Source: Bowdeniella nasicola (GTDB taxonomy: Bacteria; Actinomycetota; Actinomycetes; Actinomycetales; Actinomycetaceae). Taken from it: 64,000 nt of DNA. Made by a program: the position numbers and the translations under genes. The notes under the pieces were generated by a model, which saw nothing but the letters and a program-made list of their open reading frames with translations, made no database searches and was not told where the DNA came from. Every line of letters begins with the position of its first letter. The stretch's first letter is position 1. Shown here in pieces: positions 54,619 to 62,039 of this stretch. The DNA is taken from NCBI RefSeq assembly GCF_900107735.1, contig NZ_FNQV01000003.1, forward strand, positions 1 through 64,000, read 5' to 3'.

Positions 54619-55437
54619 GTGGTGGGGGCTGCGCGGGCTCGCGCGGGCGTCGCCCTTAGTGTGGCGCTGCTGTGCTGCACCGCCGCCTGCACCTCCTCGG
54701 TCGCGCCCCCGCCGCCGCCCGTCACCGCCGCCGCGCCGACCCCGGCCATGAGCGCATCGCCCAGCCCGGCAAGCACCCCCGCGCTCTCCTTCACGCTCGC
54801 CCTGGATCCCGGCCATAACGGCGGCAACGCCACTCACGTCCGCGAGATCAACGCCCCCGTGCCCGATGGGCGCGGCGGCAGCAAAGCGTGCAACACCGTC
54901 GGCACCGCGACGGCCTCCGGCTACCCCGAGCACGCCTTCAACTTCGACGTCGCCACGCGCATGATCCCTACCCTTGAGCACGCCGGCATCACGGTCATCA
55001 CCTCCCGCGACAGCGACGACGGCGTCGGCCCGTGCGTCGATGAACGCGGCACCTTTGCCGCCGGCGCCGACGCGCTCGTCTCGCTGCACGCTAACGGCTC
55101 GGCAACGACGACGCCGCATGGTTTCTTCCTCATCGTCACGCCCGAGGGCGCCGCCGCCTCCTCGCCCACGTCGCAGCTCGCCGCCGAGGTCATCGCCCAG
55201 CTGCGGCAGGCGGGCTTCCAGGAAAACTCGGGCGTGGCCGGCCCGCTGCAACAGCGCACCGACATCGCCGGCCTCAACCACGCCGCGGCCGCAGCCCCGC
55301 AGCTGCCTGCGGTCCTTATCGAGCTCGGCGAGATGCGCAATCCCGACGACGCCGCGGTCATGGAGTCGCCGGCGGGCCGCCAGCGCTACGCCGACGCCCT
55401 GGCCGCAGCAATCATTTCCTACGCATCTAGGCCTTAG
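54619..55437 (+). CDS. N-acetylmuramoyl-L-alanine amidase (Amidase_3) lipoprotein
   Basis: The 272-residue protein has a signal ending C-T-A-A-C (lipobox near residue 24) and a Pro/Ala linker. The Amidase_3 fold has zinc ligands in D-P-G-H-N-G, E in P-E-H-A-F-N, S-L-H-A-N and the catalytic Glu in L-I-E-L-G-E-M. It cleaves peptide stems from glycan strands. It starts seven bases after the LRV protein gene and is probably co-transcribed. Confidence 0.88.
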   Translation: MVGAARARAGVALSVALLCCTAACTSSVAPPPPPVTAAAPTPAMSASPSPASTPALSFTLALDPGHNGGNATHVREINAPVPDGRGGSKACNTVGTATASGYPEHAFNFDVATRMIPTLEHAGITVITSRDSDDGVGPCVDERGTFAAGADALVSLHANGSATTTPHGFFLIVTPEGAAASSPTSQLAAEVIAQLRQAGFQENSGVAGPLQQRTDIAGLNHAAAAAPQLPAVLIELGEMRNPDDAAVMESPAGRQRYADALAAAIISYASRP

Positions 55438-55462
55438 GGCCCACGGGTATTTACACCTGTGT

Positions 55463-55475
55463 CCATAAAATATGG
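55463..55475 (+). promoter_or_regulatory. Inverted repeat upstream of the nitrite-reductase operon
   Basis: CCATA-AAA-TATGG lies 75 bases before the nrfH start, overlapping a TAAAAT -10-like hexamer (55466-55471). It could be an operator controlling nrf. Confidence 0.35.
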
Positions 55476-55549
55476 AGCAGAGGGGCGTATGCCAATGGTG
55501 GCGACGGCACTCAAACGGAGCTGACACCCCAGGGAGGAGCGCAGTAGCG

Positions 55550-56038
55550 GTGGGTAAGCTACGAAGCTTCATCACTCAGCAGATGCTGACGCCCGGGTTC
55601 ATCATGCGGGCCCTTGCCGTCTTCGTCATCGGATCCTTGTTCGGCGTTGGCCTGTTCACCTTCGTCTACGCGCGCGGCTATTCCTACCTCGGCAATGACC
55701 CGACGACCTGCATCAACTGCCACGTCATGCAGGATCAATATGACGGCTGGAAGGCCGGCCCGCACGCGAACGTTGCCACGTGCAATGACTGCCACGCCCC
55801 GCACGACAACATCGTCCACAAGTACATCGTCAAGGGCGAAAACGGCTTTTGGCACGGCCTGAAATTCACCACCGGGTGGTACCCGGAAAACATTCGTATC
55901 CGCGAGACGAACCGGCAGGTCACCAACGACGCCTGCCTGTACTGCCACGCGGAAGTCACCAGTGACATGCACCTGACCATCGACGACGGCGCCACGCTGA
56001 GCTGCGTGCGCTGTCACGACGACGTCGGACACCAGTAG
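55550..56038 (+). CDS. nrfH: Cytochrome c quinol dehydrogenase NrfH
   Basis: The 162-residue protein has one N-terminal helix and four C-x-x-C-H haem motifs (C-I-N-C-H, C-N-D-C-H, C-L-Y-C-H, C-V-R-C-H). This is the NapC/NrfH pattern of a membrane tetrahaem protein moving electrons from menaquinol to NrfA. GTG at 55550 is chosen after GGGAGG; the longer upstream frame lacks a signal. Confidence 0.93.
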   Translation: MGKLRSFITQQMLTPGFIMRALAVFVIGSLFGVGLFTFVYARGYSYLGNDPTTCINCHVMQDQYDGWKAGPHANVATCNDCHAPHDNIVHKYIVKGENGFWHGLKFTTGWYPENIRIRETNRQVTNDACLYCHAEVTSDMHLTIDDGATLSCVRCHDDVGHQ

Positions 56039-56049
56039 GGAAGAGACTC

Positions 56050-57534
56050 ATGAGCGACGTGACCGAAGAACAGCCCCCCGAAACCGCCAAAAAGCGCGGC
56101 CGCCGCCAGTGGATCTGGATGGGCGCCATCGCTGTCACGGCGCTCGTCACCTTCGGCCTGACCATGCTGCTGCTCAACATTTTGGAGCGCAAGACCGAGG
56201 CCCACGCCCCCTACACGCCCGTCGTCCAGCTCGATGAGACGACGGTTGATCCCGCGATCTGGGGCCGGAACTTCCCGATCCAATACGAGCAGTATTTAAA
56301 GACCGAGGAATTCACGCCCTCCAAGTACGGCGGCGCCTCCCTCGAGCCGCACACCCCGACGGCCGATGATCCGCGCACCGAGGTGCCGGAGTCCAAGATC
56401 GAGCAGGACCCGCGCCTGAAGGACATGTGGGCGGGCTATGCCTTTGCCACTGACTATCGCCACGCGCGCGGCCACATGCACATGCTCGATGACCAGCGCT
56501 ACACGCTGCGCGTCACTCAGTTCGATCAGCCCGGCACCTGCCTGAACTGTCACGCCTCAACGGTTCCCGTCATGCAGGAGCTCGGCGATGGCGACATCCG
56601 CAAGGGCTTTGACGCCATGAACAAGATGACCTACGAGGAAGCGACCAAGCTCGCGGACCATCCGGTGACGTGCATCGACTGCCACGATCCAGAAACCATG
56701 AAGCTCACGATCACCCGCCCCGCCTTCATGGACGGCATCAAGGCCCTGAAGGCCTCCGAGGGCATCGAGAACTATGACGTGAACAAGGACGCGACGGCGC
56801 TGGAGATGCGCACCTACGTCTGCGCCCAGTGCCACGTCGAGTACTACTTCAAGGGCGAGGATAAGACGCTGACCTTCCCGTGGGCCAAGGGCATCGACAT
56901 CGATGACATTTGGGACTACTACCAGGAAGACGGCCACGTCGACTGGACCCACAAGACCACGGGCGCCAAGATGCTCAAGGCTCAGCACCCCGAGTTCGAT
57001 ATCTGGTCCAGCGGCATCCACGCCGCCAACGGCGTCAGCTGCGCCGACTGCCACATGGCCTACCAGCGCGAAGGCGCCCACAAGGTATCTAACCACCAGA
57101 TCACCAACCCCATGGTGGATGCGAACGCCTCGTGCGGCACCTGCCACAAGGCCGACTCCGATGAGATGAAGCGCCGCGTGGAGGTCATCCAGGACCGCTT
57201 CGTGCACACCCGCGACGTCGCCTTTGACGCCCTCGTGGCATTGATCCGCGATATCGAAAAGGGCATTGCCGACGGCGTCGACGAAGCCCAGATCGACCTG
57301 GCTCGCGAATACCAAAACAAGTCGAGCTTCTACATCGACTACGTCTACTCCGAAAACTCCTACGGCTTCCACGCCCCGGATTACACGCAGCGCATCCTGT
57401 CCGACGCGCTCGACGCCGCACGCAAGGGCCAGCTCGCCCTGCGTGGCGCCAGCGCCGAAGAACTCGCTGCCTCCGACATCACGGAAGCGAACAAGGAGCG
57501 GTTCGGAGAAGAAAGCGCGGCTCGTGAGCAGTAG
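56050..57534 (+). CDS. nrfA: Ammonia-forming cytochrome c nitrite reductase NrfA
   Basis: The 494-residue protein has an N-terminal membrane anchor, then five haem motifs: C-L-N-C-H (about 164), C-I-D-C-H (about 209), C-A-Q-C-H (about 258), C-A-D-C-H (about 331) and C-G-T-C-H (about 363). C-A-Q-C-H-V-E-Y-Y-F and Q-H-P-E-F ... G-I-H are the NrfA calcium and active-site segments. The first motif is C-x-x-C-H, whereas most NrfA use C-x-x-C-K for the catalytic haem. It reduces nitrite to ammonium with six electrons. ATG after AAGAGA. Confidence 0.95.
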   Translation: MSDVTEEQPPETAKKRGRRQWIWMGAIAVTALVTFGLTMLLLNILERKTEAHAPYTPVVQLDETTVDPAIWGRNFPIQYEQYLKTEEFTPSKYGGASLEPHTPTADDPRTEVPESKIEQDPRLKDMWAGYAFATDYRHARGHMHMLDDQRYTLRVTQFDQPGTCLNCHASTVPVMQELGDGDIRKGFDAMNKMTYEEATKLADHPVTCIDCHDPETMKLTITRPAFMDGIKALKASEGIENYDVNKDATALEMRTYVCAQCHVEYYFKGEDKTLTFPWAKGIDIDDIWDYYQEDGHVDWTHKTTGAKMLKAQHPEFDIWSSGIHAANGVSCADCHMAYQREGAHKVSNHQITNPMVDANASCGTCHKADSDEMKRRVEVIQDRFVHTRDVAFDALVALIRDIEKGIADGVDEAQIDLAREYQNKSSFYIDYVYSENSYGFHAPDYTQRILSDALDAARKGQLALRGASAEELAASDITEANKERFGEESAAREQ

Positions 57535-58411
57535 GGCAGAGCGCCGTCCCAGCGAACCGGACAAAGAGCTCCAATCGATAAATCCGGACACCGCCGAGCG
57601 GATCCTTTCTTTCCTGCAGACCGCACCCGAAGAGATCGCCGAGTGGGCAAGCGCCCAAGAGGCCGCCGTCCGGCGCGCGAGCGCTACCCGTGAGACCGTC
57701 GCTGAGCCGGCGCCTCGCGAGCAGCATCCAGACGACATCCTGCTGGCCGAGCTCGGCGAAGAAGACGACGATATCGTCACGAGCCGGCCCAAGGCTCGGG
57801 GACGAAAGCACCGCCCCGCCCTCAGCCAGGACGCGACGGGTGATGCCACGACCGCCGCGGTCGCGAGCGCGAGCACCGCGGCACGGGCCACGCGCGCGGC
57901 GAGCGGCCCGACGAACCCGAAGTACCTGAAAAAGCCCACCTCCTCCGGCGGAAAAATCGCGCTCGCGCTGATCTTCGCGTTCGCGGTGGTCTTCGCTATC
58001 TACCTCGCGGGCAAACCCACCCCCGAAGCCACCCAGCCCGCGAACCACCCGACGATGGGCGAGCAGCAGCAGGCGCCCTCGGCCGCCGAGCGCGCCGAGC
58101 GGATTGCGCAGCTGCAAAGCCAGATCGAGGGGGATCCGAGCGATACCAAGGCCCGCCTGGAGCTCGGCGTCCTGCAGTTCAACCAGCGCGAGACCGCCAA
58201 GGCCGAAGAGCAGTGGACCGCCGTCATCGAGGCGGATCCGAGCGAGGTGCAGGCCTGGTACAACCTCGGCTTCCTCTACCTGTCCAAGGACCCGGCCGAG
58301 GAGGACAAGGCCCGCGAGGCCTGGGGCAAGGTCGTGGAACTGGCGCCCGATTCCGATCTCGCCCGCACCGCCCAGATGCACTTAGGAGGGCTGAACGATG
58401 GCAAGGAGTGA
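57524..58411 (+). CDS. Membrane-anchored TPR protein (CcmI/NrfG-like)
   Basis: The 295-residue protein has a long cytoplasmic N-terminus, one helix (about 147-166) and two to three TPR units at the C-terminus (A-R-L-E-L-G-V-L-Q-F, A-W-Y-N-L-G-F-L-Y). Such proteins hold apocytochrome for haem attachment. GTG at 57524 lies 11 bases inside the nrfA end; a longer frame upstream is a shadow of nrfA. It overlaps resB by 14 bases. Confidence 0.82.
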   Translation: MSSRAERRPSEPDKELQSINPDTAERILSFLQTAPEEIAEWASAQEAAVRRASATRETVAEPAPREQHPDDILLAELGEEDDDIVTSRPKARGRKHRPALSQDATGDATTAAVASASTAARATRAASGPTNPKYLKKPTSSGGKIALALIFAFAVVFAIYLAGKPTPEATQPANHPTMGEQQQAPSAAERAERIAQLQSQIEGDPSDTKARLELGVLQFNQRETAKAEEQWTAVIEADPSEVQAWYNLGFLYLSKDPAEEDKAREAWGKVVELAPDSDLARTAQMHLGGLNDGKE

Positions 58412-59810
58412 TCTCGCGCCAGCACCGAGCCCCACCCACGATGACGTTCCGGTCACCGAGTTTTTCGTCCGCATCTACCGCTTCTTTTACTCCAAGACGG
58501 TCGGCCTGCTGCTCATCCTCGCGATGGCCGTGGTGACCCTGCTCGGCACGATCATCACGCAGGCCCCCGGATCAACCCTCGCGACCGCCGAGGGTGCGGA
58601 GCACTTCCTTACCGAGATGCGGCCCCGCTACGGCGGCTGGACCTCGATTCTCTATCACCTCGGCTTCTTCAACATCTACACTTCGTGGCTGTTCCTCATC
58701 ATCACGGCGCTGCTCGCGATCTCGATCATCGCGTGCACCGTGCACCGGATTCCGCAGCTGTGGCAGCGCGCCACCCGGCCGCGCACCCACGTCTCGGGAG
58801 CGTTCTTCACCCACGCTCGCTACCGCGCAGAGCTCCCGGCAGAGGGTGATGCCGCTAGCGCGCTCGCAGCGCTCGACGAAGCGGCCGCGGCCAAGGGCCT
58901 GCGTGTCGTCGCCGATGAGAAAGACCCGCACGCCCGCTATCTCGATAAGAACCGGTGGGGTCCGTTCGGGACCGTCGCGGCGCACGCCTCCTTCGTCATC
59001 ATCCTGGCGGCGTTCGCGATCTCCTCGCTGGCAGGTATCGACGAGCAGCTGACCGTGCCCGTCGGATCATCCGTCCCCGTCGGTCACGACTCCGGACTCA
59101 CGCTCGCCGCGGAGTCCTTTACCGAGTCCTTCTACGACGATGGCAGCCCCTCCGATTACGTCTCGCGCCTGCGTGTTCTTGAGGGGGATGCGGTCGTCGC
59201 CGAGCAGGATGTGCGTGTCAATAGCCCGCTGAAGTACGGCGGATTCTCCTTCCACCAAGCCTTTTATGGCATTGCGGCGGACCTTCGCATCGTCGATGAA
59301 GAGGGCAGCGAAATCTACGCCGGTTCCGTCCCGCTGCGCTTTAGCTCCGAAGACAAGATGAACTCGATTGGCCGGATCGATCTGCCCGAGGCCGGTATCG
59401 ACGTCATCGTCGTCACCCCCGCCTCCGGCCGCGCCGATTCCCCCATCCCGGCCGGCACCGCCGTCATCGAGATGTATCCAACTGGCCAAACCCAGCCGCT
59501 CGACGTCAAGCCCGTGACCCAGGGCCAGGAGACGAACGTTGCGGGCAAGACGGTGACGTTTGAGCGCGAGCGCCAGTACACCGGGATCAACCTGCGACAG
59601 GACCCGGGCACGTGGTGGATGTGGATCGGCTCGATCCTGCTCGTGGGCGGCTCGCTCATGACCTTTGGGATGCGCCACCGGCGGATCTGGGCACGCGTGA
59701 TCGAGGGCGAGGATGGCCCGAGCGTACAGTTCGCCTCCGCTGAAAAGACTGATTCCGGCTTCGGCCGATTCTTTACCGATACCGTTACCGCCGTCAACGA
59801 GCGGCTCTGA
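58398..59810 (+). CDS. resB: Cytochrome c biogenesis protein ResB/Ccs1
   Basis: The 470-residue protein has helices at about 35, 90, 190 and 420, and a large outer domain (about 210-410) with G-G-F-S-F-H-Q-A-F-Y. This is typical of ResB/Ccs1. With CcsA it forms the system II haem lyase that attaches haem to NrfH and NrfA. Confidence 0.93.
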   Translation: MARSDLAPAPSPTHDDVPVTEFFVRIYRFFYSKTVGLLLILAMAVVTLLGTIITQAPGSTLATAEGAEHFLTEMRPRYGGWTSILYHLGFFNIYTSWLFLIITALLAISIIACTVHRIPQLWQRATRPRTHVSGAFFTHARYRAELPAEGDAASALAALDEAAAAKGLRVVADEKDPHARYLDKNRWGPFGTVAAHASFVIILAAFAISSLAGIDEQLTVPVGSSVPVGHDSGLTLAAESFTESFYDDGSPSDYVSRLRVLEGDAVVAEQDVRVNSPLKYGGFSFHQAFYGIAADLRIVDEEGSEIYAGSVPLRFSSEDKMNSIGRIDLPEAGIDVIVVTPASGRADSPIPAGTAVIEMYPTGQTQPLDVKPVTQGQETNVAGKTVTFERERQYTGINLRQDPGTWWMWIGSILLVGGSLMTFGMRHRRIWARVIEGEDGPSVQFASAEKTDSGFGRFFTDTVTAVNERL

Positions 59811-59823
59811 GAAAGGCCGACCG

Positions 59824-60765
59824 ATGCTTGAAATCGCTGAATACTTCCTCATGGCGGCGCTCGCGTTCACGATCCTCGCGCTCGTGAGTTTCGCCGTCGT
59901 GTTGACCTCCAAACGCCGCGCCGCGGCGCCTGCCAGCGAGCGGGAATCCGCCGTTGTGGGCGCTGCCACCGGCGGGCGTGTCGCGACGATTGCGACGCCC
60001 GAGGGCGTTCGTGAGCTCCGCGAGACGGCACCCGAGCAGGAGGGGCCCGCCCCCGCGCACGGATTGGCGTGGTATGCCAATGCGTTCTTGATCGGTGCGC
60101 TGGTCATGCTGACGGCCTACCTCGGGATCCGGATGTCGATCACCGGGCACGGCCCGTTCGCCAACCAGCATGAGTTCGCGGTCTCCTTCACCTGGGGCAT
60201 CCTGCTCGCCTACGTCGTGTTTGCGCTGCGCTACAAACTGCGCGCATTGGCCCTCGTCGTGCTGCCCGTGACGGCAGCGCTGCTCGTCTACGCGCTATCG
60301 CTTGATACCGGCATCAAGCCGCTCATTCCGGCCCTGCAGAACAACCTGCTGCTGACGCTGCACGTCGGGTTTGCGATCCTGTCCTACGGTGCGGCATGCG
60401 TGTCCTTCGGGGCGGCGGTGCTCTACCTGCTGCGTGGCCGCATCACCTTGCGCGGGCTGCCGAGCGAGGAGAGCCTCGATGAGATCGGTTACAAGGCCGC
60501 CGTCGTGACCTACCCGCTGCTCACCATCATGATCGTGCTCGGCGCGGTCTGGGCGAATACCGCGTGGGGCCGGTACTGGGGCTGGGACCCCAAGGAGACG
60601 GCCGCCTTCGTGACGTGGCTGATCTACGGGGCCTACCTGCATGCCCGCGTTGTGCGGGACTGGCGGGGCCGCAAGGCCGCCTGGCTGTTGATCATCGGCT
60701 TCATCTCGGTTCTGTTCGCCTATTTCGGCAATCACTTCTTTGGTGGCCTGCACTCCTATGCATAA
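59824..60765 (+). CDS. ccsA: Cytochrome c biogenesis protein CcsA/ResC
   Basis: The 313-residue protein has about eight helices and the tryptophan-rich WWD segment W-G-R-Y-W-G-W-D-P-K-E-T near residue 240. Conserved His residues for haem handling are present (L-H-V-G-F, N-H-F-F). ATG at 59824 is after GAGAAAGG. It overlaps the next gene by eight bases. Confidence 0.93.
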   Translation: MLEIAEYFLMAALAFTILALVSFAVVLTSKRRAAAPASERESAVVGAATGGRVATIATPEGVRELRETAPEQEGPAPAHGLAWYANAFLIGALVMLTAYLGIRMSITGHGPFANQHEFAVSFTWGILLAYVVFALRYKLRALALVVLPVTAALLVYALSLDTGIKPLIPALQNNLLLTLHVGFAILSYGAACVSFGAAVLYLLRGRITLRGLPSEESLDEIGYKAAVVTYPLLTIMIVLGAVWANTAWGRYWGWDPKETAAFVTWLIYGAYLHARVVRDWRGRKAAWLLIIGFISVLFAYFGNHFFGGLHSYA

Positions 60766-61375
60766 GCGATTCGTTCCTATTGCCGTCGTCGCGGTCATCG
60801 CCGTCGTCCTCGTGCTAGCCGCATCGGCGCTGAAGGGCGGCTTCATGTCGACCTCGGCCGATGCCAACACTCCCGACCGCGCCAACGCTGCCAATCCGGC
60901 GAGCTTCGCAACCTCCGGGCAAGTCTCCGAAGGCCAGGGCGCTCGACCCGAGGTCGGCGAGCAGGCACCGGAGTTTTCCGCCACCGACTGGGAGGGCAAC
61001 GAGGTCGCCCTTGCTGACTACAAGGGCGCGCCTACCTGGCTCGTCTTTAACGCCTCGTGGTGTGCGGCCTGCCGCGCCGAGGCCCCGGATGTGCAGGCCG
61101 TGCACGAAAAAGTCGGCTCGAATGCGAATGTCGTCGCCATCTACCTCAACGAGGATCTCGGCAAAGTCGCCACCTTCGCCGGGCGCCTCGGCCTGACCTA
61201 CCCCCACATTCCGGACCCCGATGGCGCTGTTTCCGCGCAGTTCCACGTCATCGCGATCCCGCATCACGTCTTCCTTGACGCGAATGGGACGATCACCGGT
61301 ATTCACGCCGGCGGGATCACCGAAGCACAAGCGCTAGCGAAGCTATCCGAGGCGGGATTGAACCTGCCGGAATAA
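60758..61375 (+). CDS. Membrane-anchored thioredoxin-like protein (ResA/CcsX)
   Basis: The 205-residue protein has an N-terminal helix, then A-P-E-F-S-A-T-D-W, the redox site W-C-A-A-C (about 107-111) and cis-Pro in I-P-H-H-V-F. ResA-like proteins keep apocytochrome cysteines reduced for haem attachment. This ends the nrf operon. The electron donor CcdA is not in the window. Confidence 0.9.
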   Translation: MHKRFVPIAVVAVIAVVLVLAASALKGGFMSTSADANTPDRANAANPASFATSGQVSEGQGARPEVGEQAPEFSATDWEGNEVALADYKGAPTWLVFNASWCAACRAEAPDVQAVHEKVGSNANVVAIYLNEDLGKVATFAGRLGLTYPHIPDPDGAVSAQFHVIAIPHHVFLDANGTITGIHAGGITEAQALAKLSEAGLNLPE

Positions 61376-61437
61376 TCCGTTGCGCGAAACTGCGCCTGCT
61401 GGTCTCATGGCACCAACGCCGACAGTAGGAGCCAGCC

Positions 61438-61980
61438 ATGACCGCGCGCATCGATGACCAGGGCAGAGCCGAGCCACCCCTGGCGGGTTCGGAGGTTCAA
61501 AGCCTCAGGGGATTCCTCTCCTATCAGCGCTCGACGCTCGAATGGAAGACTCGAGGGCTGTCGACAGCCGAACTCGGGCGAGCGATCGATCCCACGACGA
61601 TGACGCTCGGCGGCTTGCTCACGCACCTGGCCTGGGTCGAGGACTTCTGGTTCGGCACCGTTCTTGCCAAGACGCCTCCGAGCGAGCCATGGGCCGGCAT
61701 CGATTGGCAGGCCCATCACGATGGCGATTGGGAACTGGCTACCACGCTGGAGGCCGATGAGATGCGTGCACTGTGGCGTCAGGCCGTCGGGCAATCCGAG
61801 GCCATCGTCGATCGCGCCCTGCAGCACGAGGGAGCCCTGGCAGAAACACACCCGGCATGGGGCGGTCGGGACGATGTCTCGCTGCGCTGGATACTCCTGC
61901 ACATGATTGAGGAGTATGCCCGGCACAACGGCCATGCTGATCTGTTGCGTGAAGCGTTCGACGGCGAGACCGGCGAGTAA
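61438..61980 (+). CDS. DinB-family protein (DUF664)
   Basis: The 180-residue four-helix protein has H in G-L-L-T-H-L-A-W and two more in E-E-Y-A-R-H-N-G-H-A-D-L, the metal-binding triad of DinB proteins. Many actinobacterial members use mycothiol. TAGGAG precedes ATG. Confidence 0.88.
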   Translation: MTARIDDQGRAEPPLAGSEVQSLRGFLSYQRSTLEWKTRGLSTAELGRAIDPTTMTLGGLLTHLAWVEDFWFGTVLAKTPPSEPWAGIDWQAHHDGDWELATTLEADEMRALWRQAVGQSEAIVDRALQHEGALAETHPAWGGRDDVSLRWILLHMIEEYARHNGHADLLREAFDGETGE

Positions 61981-61988
61981 CGACAAAA

Positions 61989-62024
61989 CCGGGCGGGAAT
62001 TGGATGAATCCAGCTCCCGCCCGG
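61989..62024. terminator. Terminator between DinB and nucleotidase genes
   Basis: CCGGGCGGGA and TCCCGCCCGG pair over 10 bp, flanked by ACAAAA and CTTTGT, between convergent stops. Confidence 0.85.
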
Positions 62025-62039
62025 CTTTGTGTCAGGTGA

